Source: Tieghemiomyces parasiticus (Eukaryota; Kickxellomycota; Dimargaritomycetes; Dimargaritales; Dimargaritaceae). Taken from it: a DNA stretch of 26,895 bases. Below are positions 1 to 8,748 of this stretch, one piece after another (positions within the stretch are counted from its first letter, which is position 1; each line of letters begins with the position of its first letter). The position numbers were made by a program, and so were the translations under genes. The DNA lies in the NCBI GenBank assembly GCA_027575765.1, contig JANBPT010000658.1, positions 1-26,895 on the forward strand, written 5' to 3'. Under the pieces are notes generated by a model, which worked only from the letters and a program-made list of their open reading frames with translations, was not told the DNA's origin and made no database searches.

Positions 1-138
1 GGCCTAGTTGCAATATCAACTATCGAGCCGATCGACCTTCGAGGCTGCTCGCTGTTCAGGGGATATAACCCCCCCCCTAGTGTCAGCAACTAACGCTACT
101 CACATCCCCCTTCGTCCGGTCTGTGTTGCCTACTACAG
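1..138 (+). other. 3' end of an intron of the Ecm33-like gene
   Basis: No coding frame joins smoothly to the downstream exon here. A CTAAC branch-like site (90-94) is followed by a C/T-rich stretch and a CAG acceptor at 136-138. No good donor is visible in the first 90 bases, so the intron probably begins before the window. Confidence 0.55.
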
Positions 139-839
139 AGCTGCAGAAGTGCGAGGGCGATTTCGACGTCAAGAGCGACGAGGACGTCGCCAAGCTGAAC
201 GTGTGTGCTGATGTAAAGGGGAACGTCAAGATTGAGGGCCTCAGCGCGAAGGAACTGAGCCTGGGCAATCTCCGTTCCGTCGACGGCGATGTCAAAATCA
301 GCACCAACTCCGAACTCGAAACCATCAGCCTGCCCCGTGTGGAGTCCGTCTCGGGTGAGCTCTTTATCGGCGAGAACTCCCAGCTCAGCAGCATTGACTT
401 CACTGCCCTCAAGTCCGTCGGCAAATCCATCCAACTGAACCTCGTCGAGTCGACCCAGGAGCTCAAGTTCCCGGCCCTCCAGGCCGTGAAGGATGACCTG
501 ATCGTCTGGGGGGAGAGTAATATTGAGAACTTTGACCAGTTCAAGTCGGTCCAGACCGTCAGCGGGGTGTTTTCTCTGCGCGGTACTTTTAACAAGATCG
601 AACTGAGCGACGATTTCAAGACCGACTCGATGGCCGTGGTCAGTACCAGCAAGCTCGACTGCGCCGCTATAGAGAAGGAGCACAAGCCCAAGGTCAAATC
701 GACCCTCCGATGCCTCGACAGCGCCGAAAAGAAGCTGGTTGTCGAAGGCGGCCGTTTGCCCAGCGGGGCCTCCACCGCCCAGATCGGGTTCGGCGCCCTG
801 GCCACCACGGCCATGCTGGTGTCATACCTGACCATCTAG
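139..839 (+). CDS. Ecm33-like GPI-anchored cell wall protein, 5' partial
   Basis: This is the 3' part of a gene related to the fungal Ecm33/Sps2 family, GPI-anchored proteins with receptor-L-like repeats needed for cell wall organisation. About 230 residues are visible. They show repeated short beta/leucine-rich units of the L-domain kind (LSLGNLRSVDGDVKI, ISLPRVESVSGELFI, IDFTALKSVGKSIQL, LKFPALQAVKDDLIV), spaced cysteines, and a C-terminal hydrophobic tail (IGFGALATTAMLVSYLTI) after a small-residue stretch (PSGAS), as expected for a GPI-attachment signal. There is no in-frame ATG at the left edge. The sequence before 139 reads as an intron end: branch site CTAAC at 90-94, pyrimidine-rich tract, acceptor CAG at 136-138, so the first exon(s) with the signal peptide lie outside the window. 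The exact acceptor (139 or 141) is uncertain. Family assignment rests on repeat pattern and architecture, not on a catalytic motif. Confidence 0.75.
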
Positions 840-2372
840 ACACCATCCGGCGGACTTGCGATCCAATTACCGACTCCCAATCGACGCCTTCGCTAGCACG
901 CCCGAGGGGTGGGGAGGTATTTTGTATCAGGGCATGGCTTTAGCCTATCTTTTTTTATATATCCTACGCCACCTTCTATTGCCCCGCTCTGGTTTCTCGT
1001 ATGAACCTCTTGTATCCCTACTTTTCATGAATCTTTTCGACCGTATCTGTCGGGCTTTGTGTGCCACTCAAGTCATCTGGAATAAAGGCCGGATGATTCC
1101 ATTCCTCTTACCACCGAGCATGTGGTGCTGCTTGAACCTGGCAGACCTGACCTGTAGGCTCCACCCAAGCCAGCGGATGCTCCAACCGTACCGTTGGCAC
1201 GCATATGCAAGTGAAGTAAAAGAATCACCCACAGCCCTTGGGACTGCCGGCCTCATTCCCCGATTCTTTACATAGCACCCATTGCTATTAGACACGGCGA
1301 ATTGTCCAGTATAATATGGTATGAAATTGGACCATCTATCGCAGTACATGATTTATTTTTACTTTTTCGACAACATGCATTGCAAGTCAACACCTTCGTC
1401 TAATCTGTGCTTATTAACCATCATATGCATCTTTTTACGATGAGACAATTCGGCCATACTTGCAAAGTCATAGATAAATCTTTTGATATAGCCGACGTCA
1501 GAGTCCAGCTTACTGTAATGTACATTTCAAGTAGAAGTGGCTGGTCCGCCGGCATACCGGGTCACGTCACCCTTACGGACCATACCCTGTACCCTGGTAA
1601 GGCTGTCCATAGAGCATTATTAAATAAGTTTGTCTGGGTTTGGATACAGATGTATTCTCGACTTGAGCTAGAGCCCTCAGCTGAGCAGTATGGATCCAGC
1701 CAATGATCTCCACACATTCACTACAACTAGGACCAATGGGTTGCACAGAGACCAATTGGGTTTGCAATTGCGTCAGGTTTTGGATTCCTCTGTACCTATA
1801 TGGCGACCATTGTCAGCGGTATTACTCAGCGGCGAATTAACCAAGAGACCCCAAACGCCAGTCACGTCCATTTGGACAATTCCTGGGTCGGGGATACACC
1901 ATCTGATTTACATTTTAGAACCATCGTCTTGCACCAGGTACCACACATGGCATTTAGCTGTTAGTCCAATGCCAGCACCGGCATTCTGAGGTTTCCCTGG
2001 GATCAGTGCTTTTCAAGGTTCAACCCAGCGACTCCAAGGTCTGTCACGATACACTATGCGAGACATTCTGTTGAATAATCGACAGAGGCTATAATTTAAT
2101 TTCGAAAAATTGACCACTAGAATACAATGACGTGAATATTTCCAATAATCTACAGTTTCACACTTGGTGTGTACCAGCCTTAGCGTCCCTTGCAGTTGAC
2201 ATCGCCAATGGGCCACGTAGAGGATTTCCCGTTCAATTTTTTTTAAAATCAGAGGGAGGAATCGTATATCAAGATATCGTATTCCGTCGTGTGCAGGGTA
2301 GTATTATTAAAGTCACGCGAGAAGTATAGTATACATTGGCACATAGCCAAATGAGACCTAAGTGCCAGTGCG
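840..2372. other. Geneless stretch between convergent genes
   Basis: About 1.5 kb between the stop codons of the Ecm33-like gene and the minus-strand hypothetical gene. Open frames here are short, mostly lack ATG starts and have no recognisable domain or codon pattern. It must contain both 3' UTRs. A TTTTTTTATATAT run lies near 950-962. I see no RNA gene or repeat. Confidence 0.6.
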
Positions 2373-3485
2373 TCACTTGAGCCCCAGCGGTTGCAGGAGC
2401 TGGGCCAGCAGTTCAGAGTGATTAATATGCCAGTAAATGGACAGCAAGAAGCTGTAGAGCACGGCGGAGGACCGGAGGTGCCGGAGCCACCAAGCGCGGG
2501 ACCGCATCCAGCGGGTCCAAAGGCGGGCTACCACGCGACTGAGTAGTCGAACCGCCAACCGCTGGGTGGAGCGGATATCAGCAATGAGGGCCGCGCAGGG
2601 CAGCACGTCCCGAGACCAGCGGAGCCAGCCGAGCCATTGGCTAGCCAGGGCGACTCCAACACGTGTCAGCCGGATCTGGGTCTGCGGGCTGGTGAACGGG
2701 GTCGTGAACGCTCGGACGGCACTGTCCCAGCTGGTGACGGCAGTGGCGGCTTTGGCTTGGATGAGCTCCGCAGCGGCAGTGTAGGCCGGGTCGTAGAGGC
2801 GCCGCTGCTGCCGCTGCTGATTCGTTACGTCCTCCTCAAGGTAGGTGACGAGATATTGGGTGTGACTAAGGTGCTCAGAGAGTTGGTATAGGTGGCCGCG
2901 CAGGCGGCGGTAGTAAGCCGGTATGGGTATCGGGGCGATGGGCGAAACGTGGGCCGGGCTATCCGTCAGCTCTCGGCCCTGGCGAGTGCAAGCCAGCTCT
3001 GCTGCCGGCGGAGAGGAGGGCCGCCCTCCAAGATAGGAGGCAAAGGAGGGGTCAAAGGCTGAGCTGTCAACACACGTATCGGCGGGGCTACGGGGCGTGA
3101 GCAGTGTCTCGTACGCGAGCCGGGTTTTAGCAACCAGGCGCAGGTCGAGGTTTAGTTCCGGTCGTGAGCGAACATCGGCACAAGCGCTATAGAACTCGTC
3201 GGCGTCGCTGGTATAGCCGCTGTCCGCCCCGCTGCGGGTGGGCGTGGCAACGGTGAGTCGATGCGCGTGGGGCGGCGCAAGTAAATGTGGGGATCGTGTC
3301 GTGGGCATAGCTAAGGTGTGTAGCAACAGGAGTCGGAAGTAGGCTAGGGTCAACAGCGACGAGAAGTAGGCGATGGGCAGGTAAATGAGGAGGCGAAGTT
3401 CGTCTACAGCACTCGACGGGTGGCGGAATTTGGGGGTGTATTGTCTCCCCCTCTGGGGACCTGCTTTCATACCTCTTACAGTCAT
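2373..3485 (-). CDS. Unrecognised protein with N-terminal hydrophobic segment
   Basis: I do not recognise this protein. Read from the ATG at 3485 it has 370 residues. Residues 29-58 form a long hydrophobic stretch with C/G-ending codons (LRLLIYLPIAYFSSLLTLAY), likely one membrane helix or a hairpin. Next come a Pro/Ser/Thr-rich region, an acidic motif SGYTSDADEFYSA (89-101), and a helical C-terminal half. A Trp/Arg-rich segment (LWTRWMRSRAWWLRHLR, about 322-338) is followed by a short hydrophobic run (341-352), which could be a second membrane contact. The start is uncertain. ATG at 3308 would begin after the hydrophobic segment. A small intron with donor GTATGA and acceptor ending at TAG next to the hydrophobic exon would also keep frame. 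The long GC-rich frame and coherent protein support a real gene; function is unknown. Confidence 0.6.
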   Translation of the reverse strand: MTVRGMKAGPQRGRQYTPKFRHPSSAVDELRLLIYLPIAYFSSLLTLAYFRLLLLHTLAMPTTRSPHLLAPPHAHRLTVATPTRSGADSGYTSDADEFYSACADVRSRPELNLDLRLVAKTRLAYETLLTPRSPADTCVDSSAFDPSFASYLGGRPSSPPAAELACTRQGRELTDSPAHVSPIAPIPIPAYYRRLRGHLYQLSEHLSHTQYLVTYLEEDVTNQQRQQRRLYDPAYTAAAELIQAKAATAVTSWDSAVRAFTTPFTSPQTQIRLTRVGVALASQWLGWLRWSRDVLPCAALIADIRSTQRLAVRLLSRVVARLWTRWMRSRAWWLRHLRSSAVLYSFLLSIYWHINHSELLAQLLQPLGLK

Positions 3486-4426
3486 GAGCAAGTTGTTCCA
3501 CTGAGGAAGTTGGGTATGGGAACCCTAGATTTGTACACCACAATAGGGCTCAGTTGGATTCCGAACCAATATTGTGCGCGTGAAAATTATGGGAAGCAGG
3601 TGGGTTGCCAGGTTCAGGTCGATCCGACCCTACGTTCCCTCCTCCACACTACGCGTACGGCCCGTTTTAGCAGGAACCCTCGACGTTGGGCGTTGAGGTG
3701 GACCAGTGTTTCAGACCATATCTTTCTTTGCTAGACCTTTACCACACCGCGCCGTTCAGCTCCGAGAGGGGGCCATTTATGTAGTTGTATTAAGCGGGCG
3801 TTGTTGCTGCAGATATAAGGAGCCACTAGGGGACGCTGTGGAATCACCTGCGGCATGTGACGAAGATAAACTAACCGCTCACCTGGTGAGAGGCTAGCCT
3901 GCGCTCGTCTATTACACACGGGCCCACTGGCGTGTAGTGTTCACGTGATACACGTAGGCCGCAGAAATCCCCCAGCCTTTGGTTGCTAGATGTAGATTGT
4001 GGGTGAGAAGGGCGAAGGTATGGCACATCCCTTGAAGGTGTCGACCGCTAAAACGGGACCGTAGCGTACAGGGCACCTGGTGCCGCCCACAGGCACTAGC
4101 AGCCGGCCCATCCCTACAATGCTCGATCCAATGCTGGGCTTCAGACGCAACTCAGCCGAAACCACTTCCCCCGCATATCCTGGGCTGCAAATAGGGCGAC
4201 AGCCGACCCCCCCACCTGCTGACGCACCCTCGCCGTCACTCAGAATTAGCTAACCCCCACGCCCCCGGTGCGACCGTTCTCTATTCCTACACATCCCCCG
4301 CTCCCAGTTTCAGGACGGCGCACCTGTCTTAGATTCACAAACAATTCCGATCCACTTTTCGATTTGACTTTTATAGCCGACCATTAAGAACAATTTATTC
4401 CTTTCGCTAACAGTCTGCTACACACC
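3486..4426. other. Divergent promoter region upstream of SDHC and the minus-strand gene
   Basis: About 0.94 kb between two divergently read starts. No coding frame with support. Bases near 4380-4426, just before the SDHC ATG, are A/T- and pyrimidine-rich and would be the SDHC 5' leader. No clear TATA box, tRNA or repeat was found. Confidence 0.5.
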
Positions 4427-5540
4427 ATGAGCGCCCTGAATCTAGCCAAGCGAGGTGGGTTGCATTTTACAAGGGGCGCGAGCTGCCTGTCTCGTACTGC
4501 GCTTGTCAGCTACTGGACGTGGTGAACGACTTTCACGTATGCGCCTCGAGTCCAATTGGAGCTAATTCTATGCGCTGCATCCCCCCGTTCCCCAACGCCG
4601 ACCGGCCTCCGTCGAACGTCTAGGTGTTCTCGTCTACCAGCCCCTCACCCGGTCTAGCATCCTCATGACCAGCCGGTAAGTACCAAGGTGCCAGATTACC
4701 CCCGGGCTGTCAATTTAGCCTGTTGCCGTGTCAGCGCACCCTGCAAAAGCCATGACTTTCTCACCTTTAATTTGGTTCTCTCCCATCACGTCTCCTTCAA
4801 ACGTGGTTTTATTGTACGTGTTTACTAGCGTCATGAGCGCCCAGGCCCCTTCGACGAGTTCGGGCCAGAGCGAGATTGCCCAGCGCGCCCGCGCCCACCG
4901 CCCCCTCTCGCCCGACCTTTCTATCTACCAGCCCCAGCTCACCTGGTATATGTCGAGTTTCCATCGTGTCACCGGCGCCTTCCTTGCGGCTGGTAAGTTA
5001 TCCCCCCCCAGTTTCTGCGGAGCATACCCTGACGCCCTAATTAGCGACCAGTCCTACCGCTACCAACCCTTCCTGACTCGACACGCGCTACTACTTTTCC
5101 TGCCCCCCCTTCGTGCATCCATTTCTAGGCCTGTACGCCGGCGCTATCTCTTACGTCGCCGCCCCGGTTGTCCTGGGCATGTCGTTCGACTCAGCCTCCA
5201 TCGTGTCCGCCTTCGCTGCCCTCTCCCCTGCAGCCAAGTTCTCAGCTAAGATGGCTCTCGCTCTACCCTTCACTTTTCACTCTTACAACGGCATCCGTCA
5301 CTTGGTAAGCGCAATACTTGGTTGCAGGACGTCACCTCCAACCAAGGCGGTATACCCTCCGGATTCAGAATTTATTGACCTCAACCTCTCATTGATTTCT
5401 CCCTTTGTTATCGATCCCACGTCACTCCCATTCAGATTTGGGACACGGGCCGTGCCCTCACGCTCAAGGGCGTCTACACAGGTGGTTATGCAGTGCTGGG
5501 CGCCACTGCCCTCACTTCCGCTATCCTGGCCGCTATCTAA
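4427..5540 (+). CDS. SDHC: Succinate dehydrogenase cytochrome b560 subunit, mitochondrial (complex II)
   Basis: Membrane-anchor subunit of complex II, which binds heme b and ubiquinone in the mitochondrial inner membrane. Five exons keep frame: 4427-4454, 4624-4675, 4829-4992, 5129-5304, 5436-5540, giving 174 residues. Donors are GTGGGT, GTAAGT, GTAAGT, GTAAGC; acceptors end in TAG or CAG. Residues 1-30 are Arg-rich without acidic residues, as in a mitochondrial presequence. Family motifs are intact: RPLSPDLSIYQPQ (51-63), the quinone-site signature SSFHRVTG (69-76), and HSYNGIRHLIWD, in which His132 corresponds to the axial heme ligand of the HxxxGIRH motif. Three membrane helices lie near 74-99, 110-138 and 150-174. 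An AATAAA follows the stop by 46 bases. The two small 5' exons are the least certain part, though phase and presequence character agree. Confidence 0.92.
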
Positions 5541-5586
5541 AAACCCTAGTTGCACCAGCTAGACTGCCGTTTGAGTGGCAACGGTA

Positions 5587-5592
5587 AATAAA
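5587..5592 (+). terminator. Polyadenylation signal AATAAA of SDHC
   Basis: Canonical AATAAA 46 bases after the SDHC TAA, on the coding strand. Confidence 0.6.
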
Positions 5593-6427
5593 AATTGTCA
5601 CAATATATGCCAATGTCCTCGCCTCTCTTACCGGGCTGAACCCTATTTTAACAGCTCGTTACTGACTACCACAACTGAAGATCGTACAAAGGATTAGCTA
5701 GTATGGCCTGCAGCCTAATAAAGGGAATGTCCATACATAAAAGCGGCCACCTGGCGACTTAAGATCGGCCACGAACGCCATGGTAGACTTACGGAAAGGT
5801 TAATGCATTTCATACCGGGGAACCCTGTGGCTTTCCATTGGATACCTACAAAAACTGTGGCGCGGCTAGGGTTAATCAACAAAGAGTAGAGTTGGGGTCA
5901 TCGGCCAGCAACGGCTTCCTAGGGCCAATAGCCACGCCGTGTTGACCATCGAGCCTTGAACAGCTGACTACCCTCGATAAAGTCGAGTATTACCACACGT
6001 GGCGCATGCCTCGCAAGCCCAGTAATGCTTTAAGTAACAGTGTTTAGTGTGATGATTCCCAGGCCTCTACCTTCCGGAAAAAGTTATCCTTGAAAGTTTT
6101 GTGGACTCTTGTCAATATTTCAGACGGCTGAAGGTAGTCAAACGGCTGTGTACGGTAACAATTGGAATCGTCCTAGGATACTATAAATATTACGCGTCCT
6201 GCCCCATTCGTAGAGTTAGAATAGTCCGCCTTCATAAGCATCCCAACTTCCACCACCCCTGTCAGTAGTATTCGCCACCCAGCTAGCCCAAACTATCCTA
6301 TGGTGAGACTCATCATGGCCGCAAGCCGATCCCTCACTTCGGCCTGCTAGCCAGTAGTGCTCTCGTCAAACCCCACCACTTTACATTAACTACCTCGCTC
6401 GTAATTCCAATCCTGAGGTCACCTCAA
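5593..6427. other. Geneless stretch downstream of SDHC
   Basis: About 0.83 kb of mixed composition with many stops in all frames. No RNA gene, repeat or domain seen. The last 130 bases are pyrimidine-rich and could be leader sequence or a small upstream exon of the next locus (ATG at 6300 opens a 16-codon frame beginning MVRLIMAASRS that ends in TAG). Confidence 0.5.
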
Positions 6428-6958
6428 ATGGAATACAATCGCAGTACCTCGAATTCCTTACTGACGCTCACCACCACAACTGGTAGGCTAGTTGCGGTCC
6501 AGAATAAAGCCCCTGGACCAGAAAATGGCGCACGTCTACGGCTGAATTTGGGAGCATTGTCCGTCGAAGATGCCACCGACCCGCGCCGCATTGCCCAATA
6601 TCTTGGATTTGTCTATCAGCTTACCGACTTCGCAGCCTCGGTCAATGAAACTGCTGATAGGTTCATCCACAAGGTCGCTAGATTGGCGTCGAAGTCGGAT
6701 AGATCCACGGCGGACCTACAGGGCTTCGGGATAGCATTTAACACCCACCACACGCAGATTCAACGGCTGCATGATAGCTTCGTCATACTCACTCACACCT
6801 CCATAGTGTGGACCCCTAATACCACCAGCCGCCTCTCCGGCCTCCTCTGCTGCCTTCGTAGTGCTTTGAGGAAAACCAAATGGATGACCGATACGGTCTA
6901 TGCGCGGTTTGGCGTCGCGGTGGCCTTTGACGCTAAGTGTTCTTTCACCTCCGGATAG
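6428..6958 (+). CDS. Unrecognised open frame, possibly 5' part of a broken or intron-split gene
   Basis: A 176-residue frame from an ATG. I do not recognise it. The middle (about residues 35-120) reads like a real helical protein, for example RRIAQYLGFVYQLTDFAASV and FIHKVARLASKSD. The ending (VAFDAKCSFTSG then TAG) looks out of frame. Plausible coding continues in another frame just downstream (see 6937-7372), so the true product is probably longer. No signal peptide or membrane helix at this ATG. GC-ending codons are less strong than in SDHC or alpha-actinin. Alternatives: an intact gene with an intron near 6900-6960 that I could not place, a gene with a frameshift, or a chance frame. Confidence 0.4.
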   Translation: MEYNRSTSNSLLTLTTTTGRLVAVQNKAPGPENGARLRLNLGALSVEDATDPRRIAQYLGFVYQLTDFAASVNETADRFIHKVARLASKSDRSTADLQGFGIAFNTHHTQIQRLHDSFVILTHTSIVWTPNTTSRLSGLLCCLRSALRKTKWMTDTVYARFGVAVAFDAKCSFTSG

Positions 6959-7372
6959 AAGACACTGTCAAGGCCCTTTTGAAACAACTCGATACTCTCT
7001 CCAATCAACTACTGATGTCCGATGCTCTTGAAAAATATGGAGTTGAGTGGTTGACCACTATCAACTGACCATAGGCTTTTTCAAGACGGCTATCATCTGT
7101 AAGGGGGAGAGGGAGAGAGAGAAAAGGCGTGGCAAAACAGAACCAATACCATAGAGTTGACTCTTGCAGGTCATCGCCGATCTCTCTAGCGAAACTTCCC
7201 CCTCCTCCCAAGGACAAAGATCAGCTTCATCGCCCATGGCAAATTAGGAAGAGGACGATAATGGCCGATCAACCGTCAGGGCCAATCGCTGTGGACGACT
7301 TGCCGATAGTGGCCACTCCGAAAATAATCCGCCGCGGAGGCGAGGTACTTTAGCCGATATTATACGTGCGGT
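6937..7372 (+). pseudogene. Interrupted continuation of the 6428 frame (decayed 3' part or unsolved exons)
   Basis: One base out of phase with the frame ending at 6958, bases 6937-7065 encode a coiled-coil-like stretch (KALLKQLDTLSNQLL, then SDALEKYGVEWL). In the same frame there is TGA at 7066 and TAG at 7072, after which AFSRRLSS (7075-7098) precedes a good donor GTAAGG at 7099. A 71-base intron would end in TGCAG at 7169. The next exon continues VIADLSSETSPSSQGQRSAS, hits TAG at 7245-7247, and then stays open with EEDDNGRSTVRAN and RRRGTLADIIRAV. Each piece looks like protein, but the pieces are separated by one frameshift and three stops. That suggests a gene in decay. A 33-base GTTGAG...TAG intron would remove the first two stops but is very short. 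Confidence 0.35.
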
Positions 7373-7439
7373 AGTGGGATTTCAATGGGGTGCCGGATCT
7401 TGCCGCTCTCTATCTAAGTGCTACAGGTGTAAATATCTA

Positions 7440-7466
7440 TCCATCTATCTATATATATATATACAA
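7440..7466 (+). repeat. (TA)n-rich stretch upstream of the small secreted protein gene
   Basis: A CTATC/TA-rich run ending in TATATATATATA lies about 190-210 bases before the ATG at 7651. It may include the TATA element of that gene, or simply be a microsatellite; similar TA runs occur elsewhere in the window. Confidence 0.4.
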
Positions 7467-7650
7467 CGATACCTGTCTTGGCATCACCTTCAATTCATGC
7501 ACTGGCACCTCTCTGTTGAAATTATCCGCTCTTACCCAATCCAATTACATATCAGCCTTCCATCGATTTTTCAACCCTTCAAAATTTTTTAACTCTTTCT
7601 TTCTTTTCCACCCAAGCCACCCCCTCCCCGCTTCGATATATCTAACCACT

Positions 7651-7935
7651 ATGAAGCAGGATATTTACTTGCTCGTGGTCTGGCTTGCTGCATTAACCAC
7701 CACTGCATACGCCAGCCCCGCTCGGGGCATTCTCTCCGGTCGAAAAGCGGCGAGCGAAACTACAGACATAAATTGGTCCAACTCGCCAATGAAGACTAAG
7801 CAGGACTCTAAGTTCTGGCTGCAACCAACAGTATTCCAGCCCTTCTGGGCGTTCTGGTGCGGCCTGATTACGAGTCCGAACGATAAATGCGACACTTTGT
7901 CCAAGACAGCGATGCCGGTCGCCCTACAAGCATAG
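7651..7935 (+). CDS. Small secreted protein, tryptophan-rich
   Basis: A 94-residue protein of unknown function. Residues 1-21 (MKQDIYLLVVWLAALTTTAYA) form a textbook secretion signal with likely cleavage after AYA, leaving about 73 residues. The mature part has an Arg/Lys-rich N-terminal segment, then an aromatic stretch with WLQPTVFQPFWAFWCG and only two cysteines (WCG and DKC), which could form one disulfide. The frame is open upstream of the ATG, but the signal peptide fixes this start. A pyrimidine-rich leader precedes it, and two AATAAA signals follow the stop within 20 bases, which supports a real short transcript. Size and secretion resemble fungal small secreted or effector-like proteins, but no family is recognised. 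It could instead be a remnant of a longer gene. Confidence 0.6.
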   Translation: MKQDIYLLVVWLAALTTTAYASPARGILSGRKAASETTDINWSNSPMKTKQDSKFWLQPTVFQPFWAFWCGLITSPNDKCDTLSKTAMPVALQA

Positions 7936-7939
7936 CTCA

Positions 7940-7954
7940 AATAAATTTAATAAA
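7940..7954 (+). terminator. Tandem polyadenylation signals
   Basis: AATAAA at 7940-7945 and again at 7949-7954, immediately after the stop of the small secreted protein. Confidence 0.55.
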
Positions 7955-8450
7955 GATATATAGCCATACTTAAAGCATCGGCTGTTGCCAGTTAGGCCAG
8001 ATTAACCTACTTGTACTGTATTACAGTAGCATCTGTCGTAACCTACCGGAACCGCCTCGGTAAACTGTCCCTGTGCCTGTCACGTATAAAGTAGATATCC
8101 TTGAGTAGTAGACATAACCAGACGAGGAGAACTTACGCACAAGTAAGTAAAACCCCCGTTCATCAGTTGTCACAGCTTATCGAAAATGAGGCATCGAAAA
8201 TGGCCTGCCGCAGCAATATGATACAATGGAGCAGAAACCAATAAAGCACGCAACAGCGGGCTTAAACAACAGCCCGCAGCCCAGGGGCCTCTTCGTATAC
8301 CGCTTCACGTATCATTAGAGACAACTGGCACCTATAACAAACTTCAAACGTAACTAACTGCAATCCGCCAAAATCTAGTCAAACTAGGAGAGTAACATCG
8401 ATTAAATTATGTACATTGATATATTATGAAAAAACCCTATTTTTATGGAA
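7955..8450. other. Geneless stretch before the tRNA gene
   Basis: About 0.5 kb, A/T-rich, without a supported frame. It contains a perfect 7-bp stem with an 8-base loop at 8256-8277 (GCGGGCT / AGCCCGC). Confidence 0.5.
8256..8277. repeat. Perfect inverted repeat, 7-bp stem, 8-base loop
   Basis: GCGGGCT (8256-8262) and AGCCCGC (8271-8277) are exact reverse complements around an A-rich loop. It lies in A/T-rich noncoding sequence 174 bases upstream of the tRNA. Possible role unknown; such a stem can occur by chance. Confidence 0.4.
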
Positions 8451-8522
8451 AGCGGAGTGGCGCAGCGGAAGCGCGCAGGGCTCATAACCCTGAGGTCCTA
8501 CGATCGAAACGTAGCTTCGCTA
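8451..8522 (+). tRNA. Initiator tRNA-Met (CAT anticodon)
   Basis: A 72-base tRNA folds completely: 7-bp acceptor stem (AGCGGAG with CTTCGCT, one G-T pair), D stem GCGC/GCGC, anticodon stem CAGGG/CCCTG around loop CTCATAA, variable loop AGGTC, and T stem CTACG/CGTAG. It is the initiator, not the elongator. The acceptor begins with an A1:T72 pair, the anticodon stem has three G:C pairs next to the loop, and the T loop is ATCGAAA with A in place of T54, all known marks of eukaryotic initiator tRNA. There is no intron. The internal A box (TGGCGCAGCGG) and B box are inside the gene, and a T run follows as RNA polymerase III terminator. Confidence 0.96.
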
Positions 8523-8530
8523 AATTTTTT
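8523..8530 (+). terminator. RNA polymerase III terminator of the tRNA
   Basis: AATTTTTT directly follows the discriminator base of the initiator tRNA; a run of at least four T on the coding strand ends RNA polymerase III transcription. Confidence 0.8.
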
Positions 8531-8748
8531 ATAAATGGATATTGCCCCCCGTTACGATATCCAACAAGGTTCGCACTTTTTTTTTGCCTGACCCGCTGGG
8601 ATCTCGCCATTACTGAATGCGAAGTGGAGAACGCCCTCATTATCATAAGCTATCAGTTTGGCGAATCCCAGGTACGCGTAATTTTTTATTACTTCTCGGA
8701 CGATACTTTTGGCAAACAGCTTTAATTTGTAGGCCCTCTTTACCTACA

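Noticed and set aside
83..835. Long minus-strand open frame opposite the Ecm33-like exon
   Set aside because: It is the mirror of a GC-biased coding exon; its protein is Ser/Arg/Leu-rich without a domain, whereas the plus-strand frame shows family repeats and a GPI tail.
1407..1706. 99-codon frame in the gap after the Ecm33-like gene
   Set aside because: No ATG at its start, no domain, A/T-rich codon use unlike the real genes here.
5868..5875. TAGGGTTA, also present at about 21221-21228, resembling telomere repeat or a telomerase RNA template
   Set aside because: Each is a single 8-base match with no second repeat unit; about one such match is expected by chance in a window of this size on two strands.
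8426..8725. 99-codon frame over the tRNA gene
   Set aside because: It runs through a complete, well-folded initiator tRNA and has no coding character.
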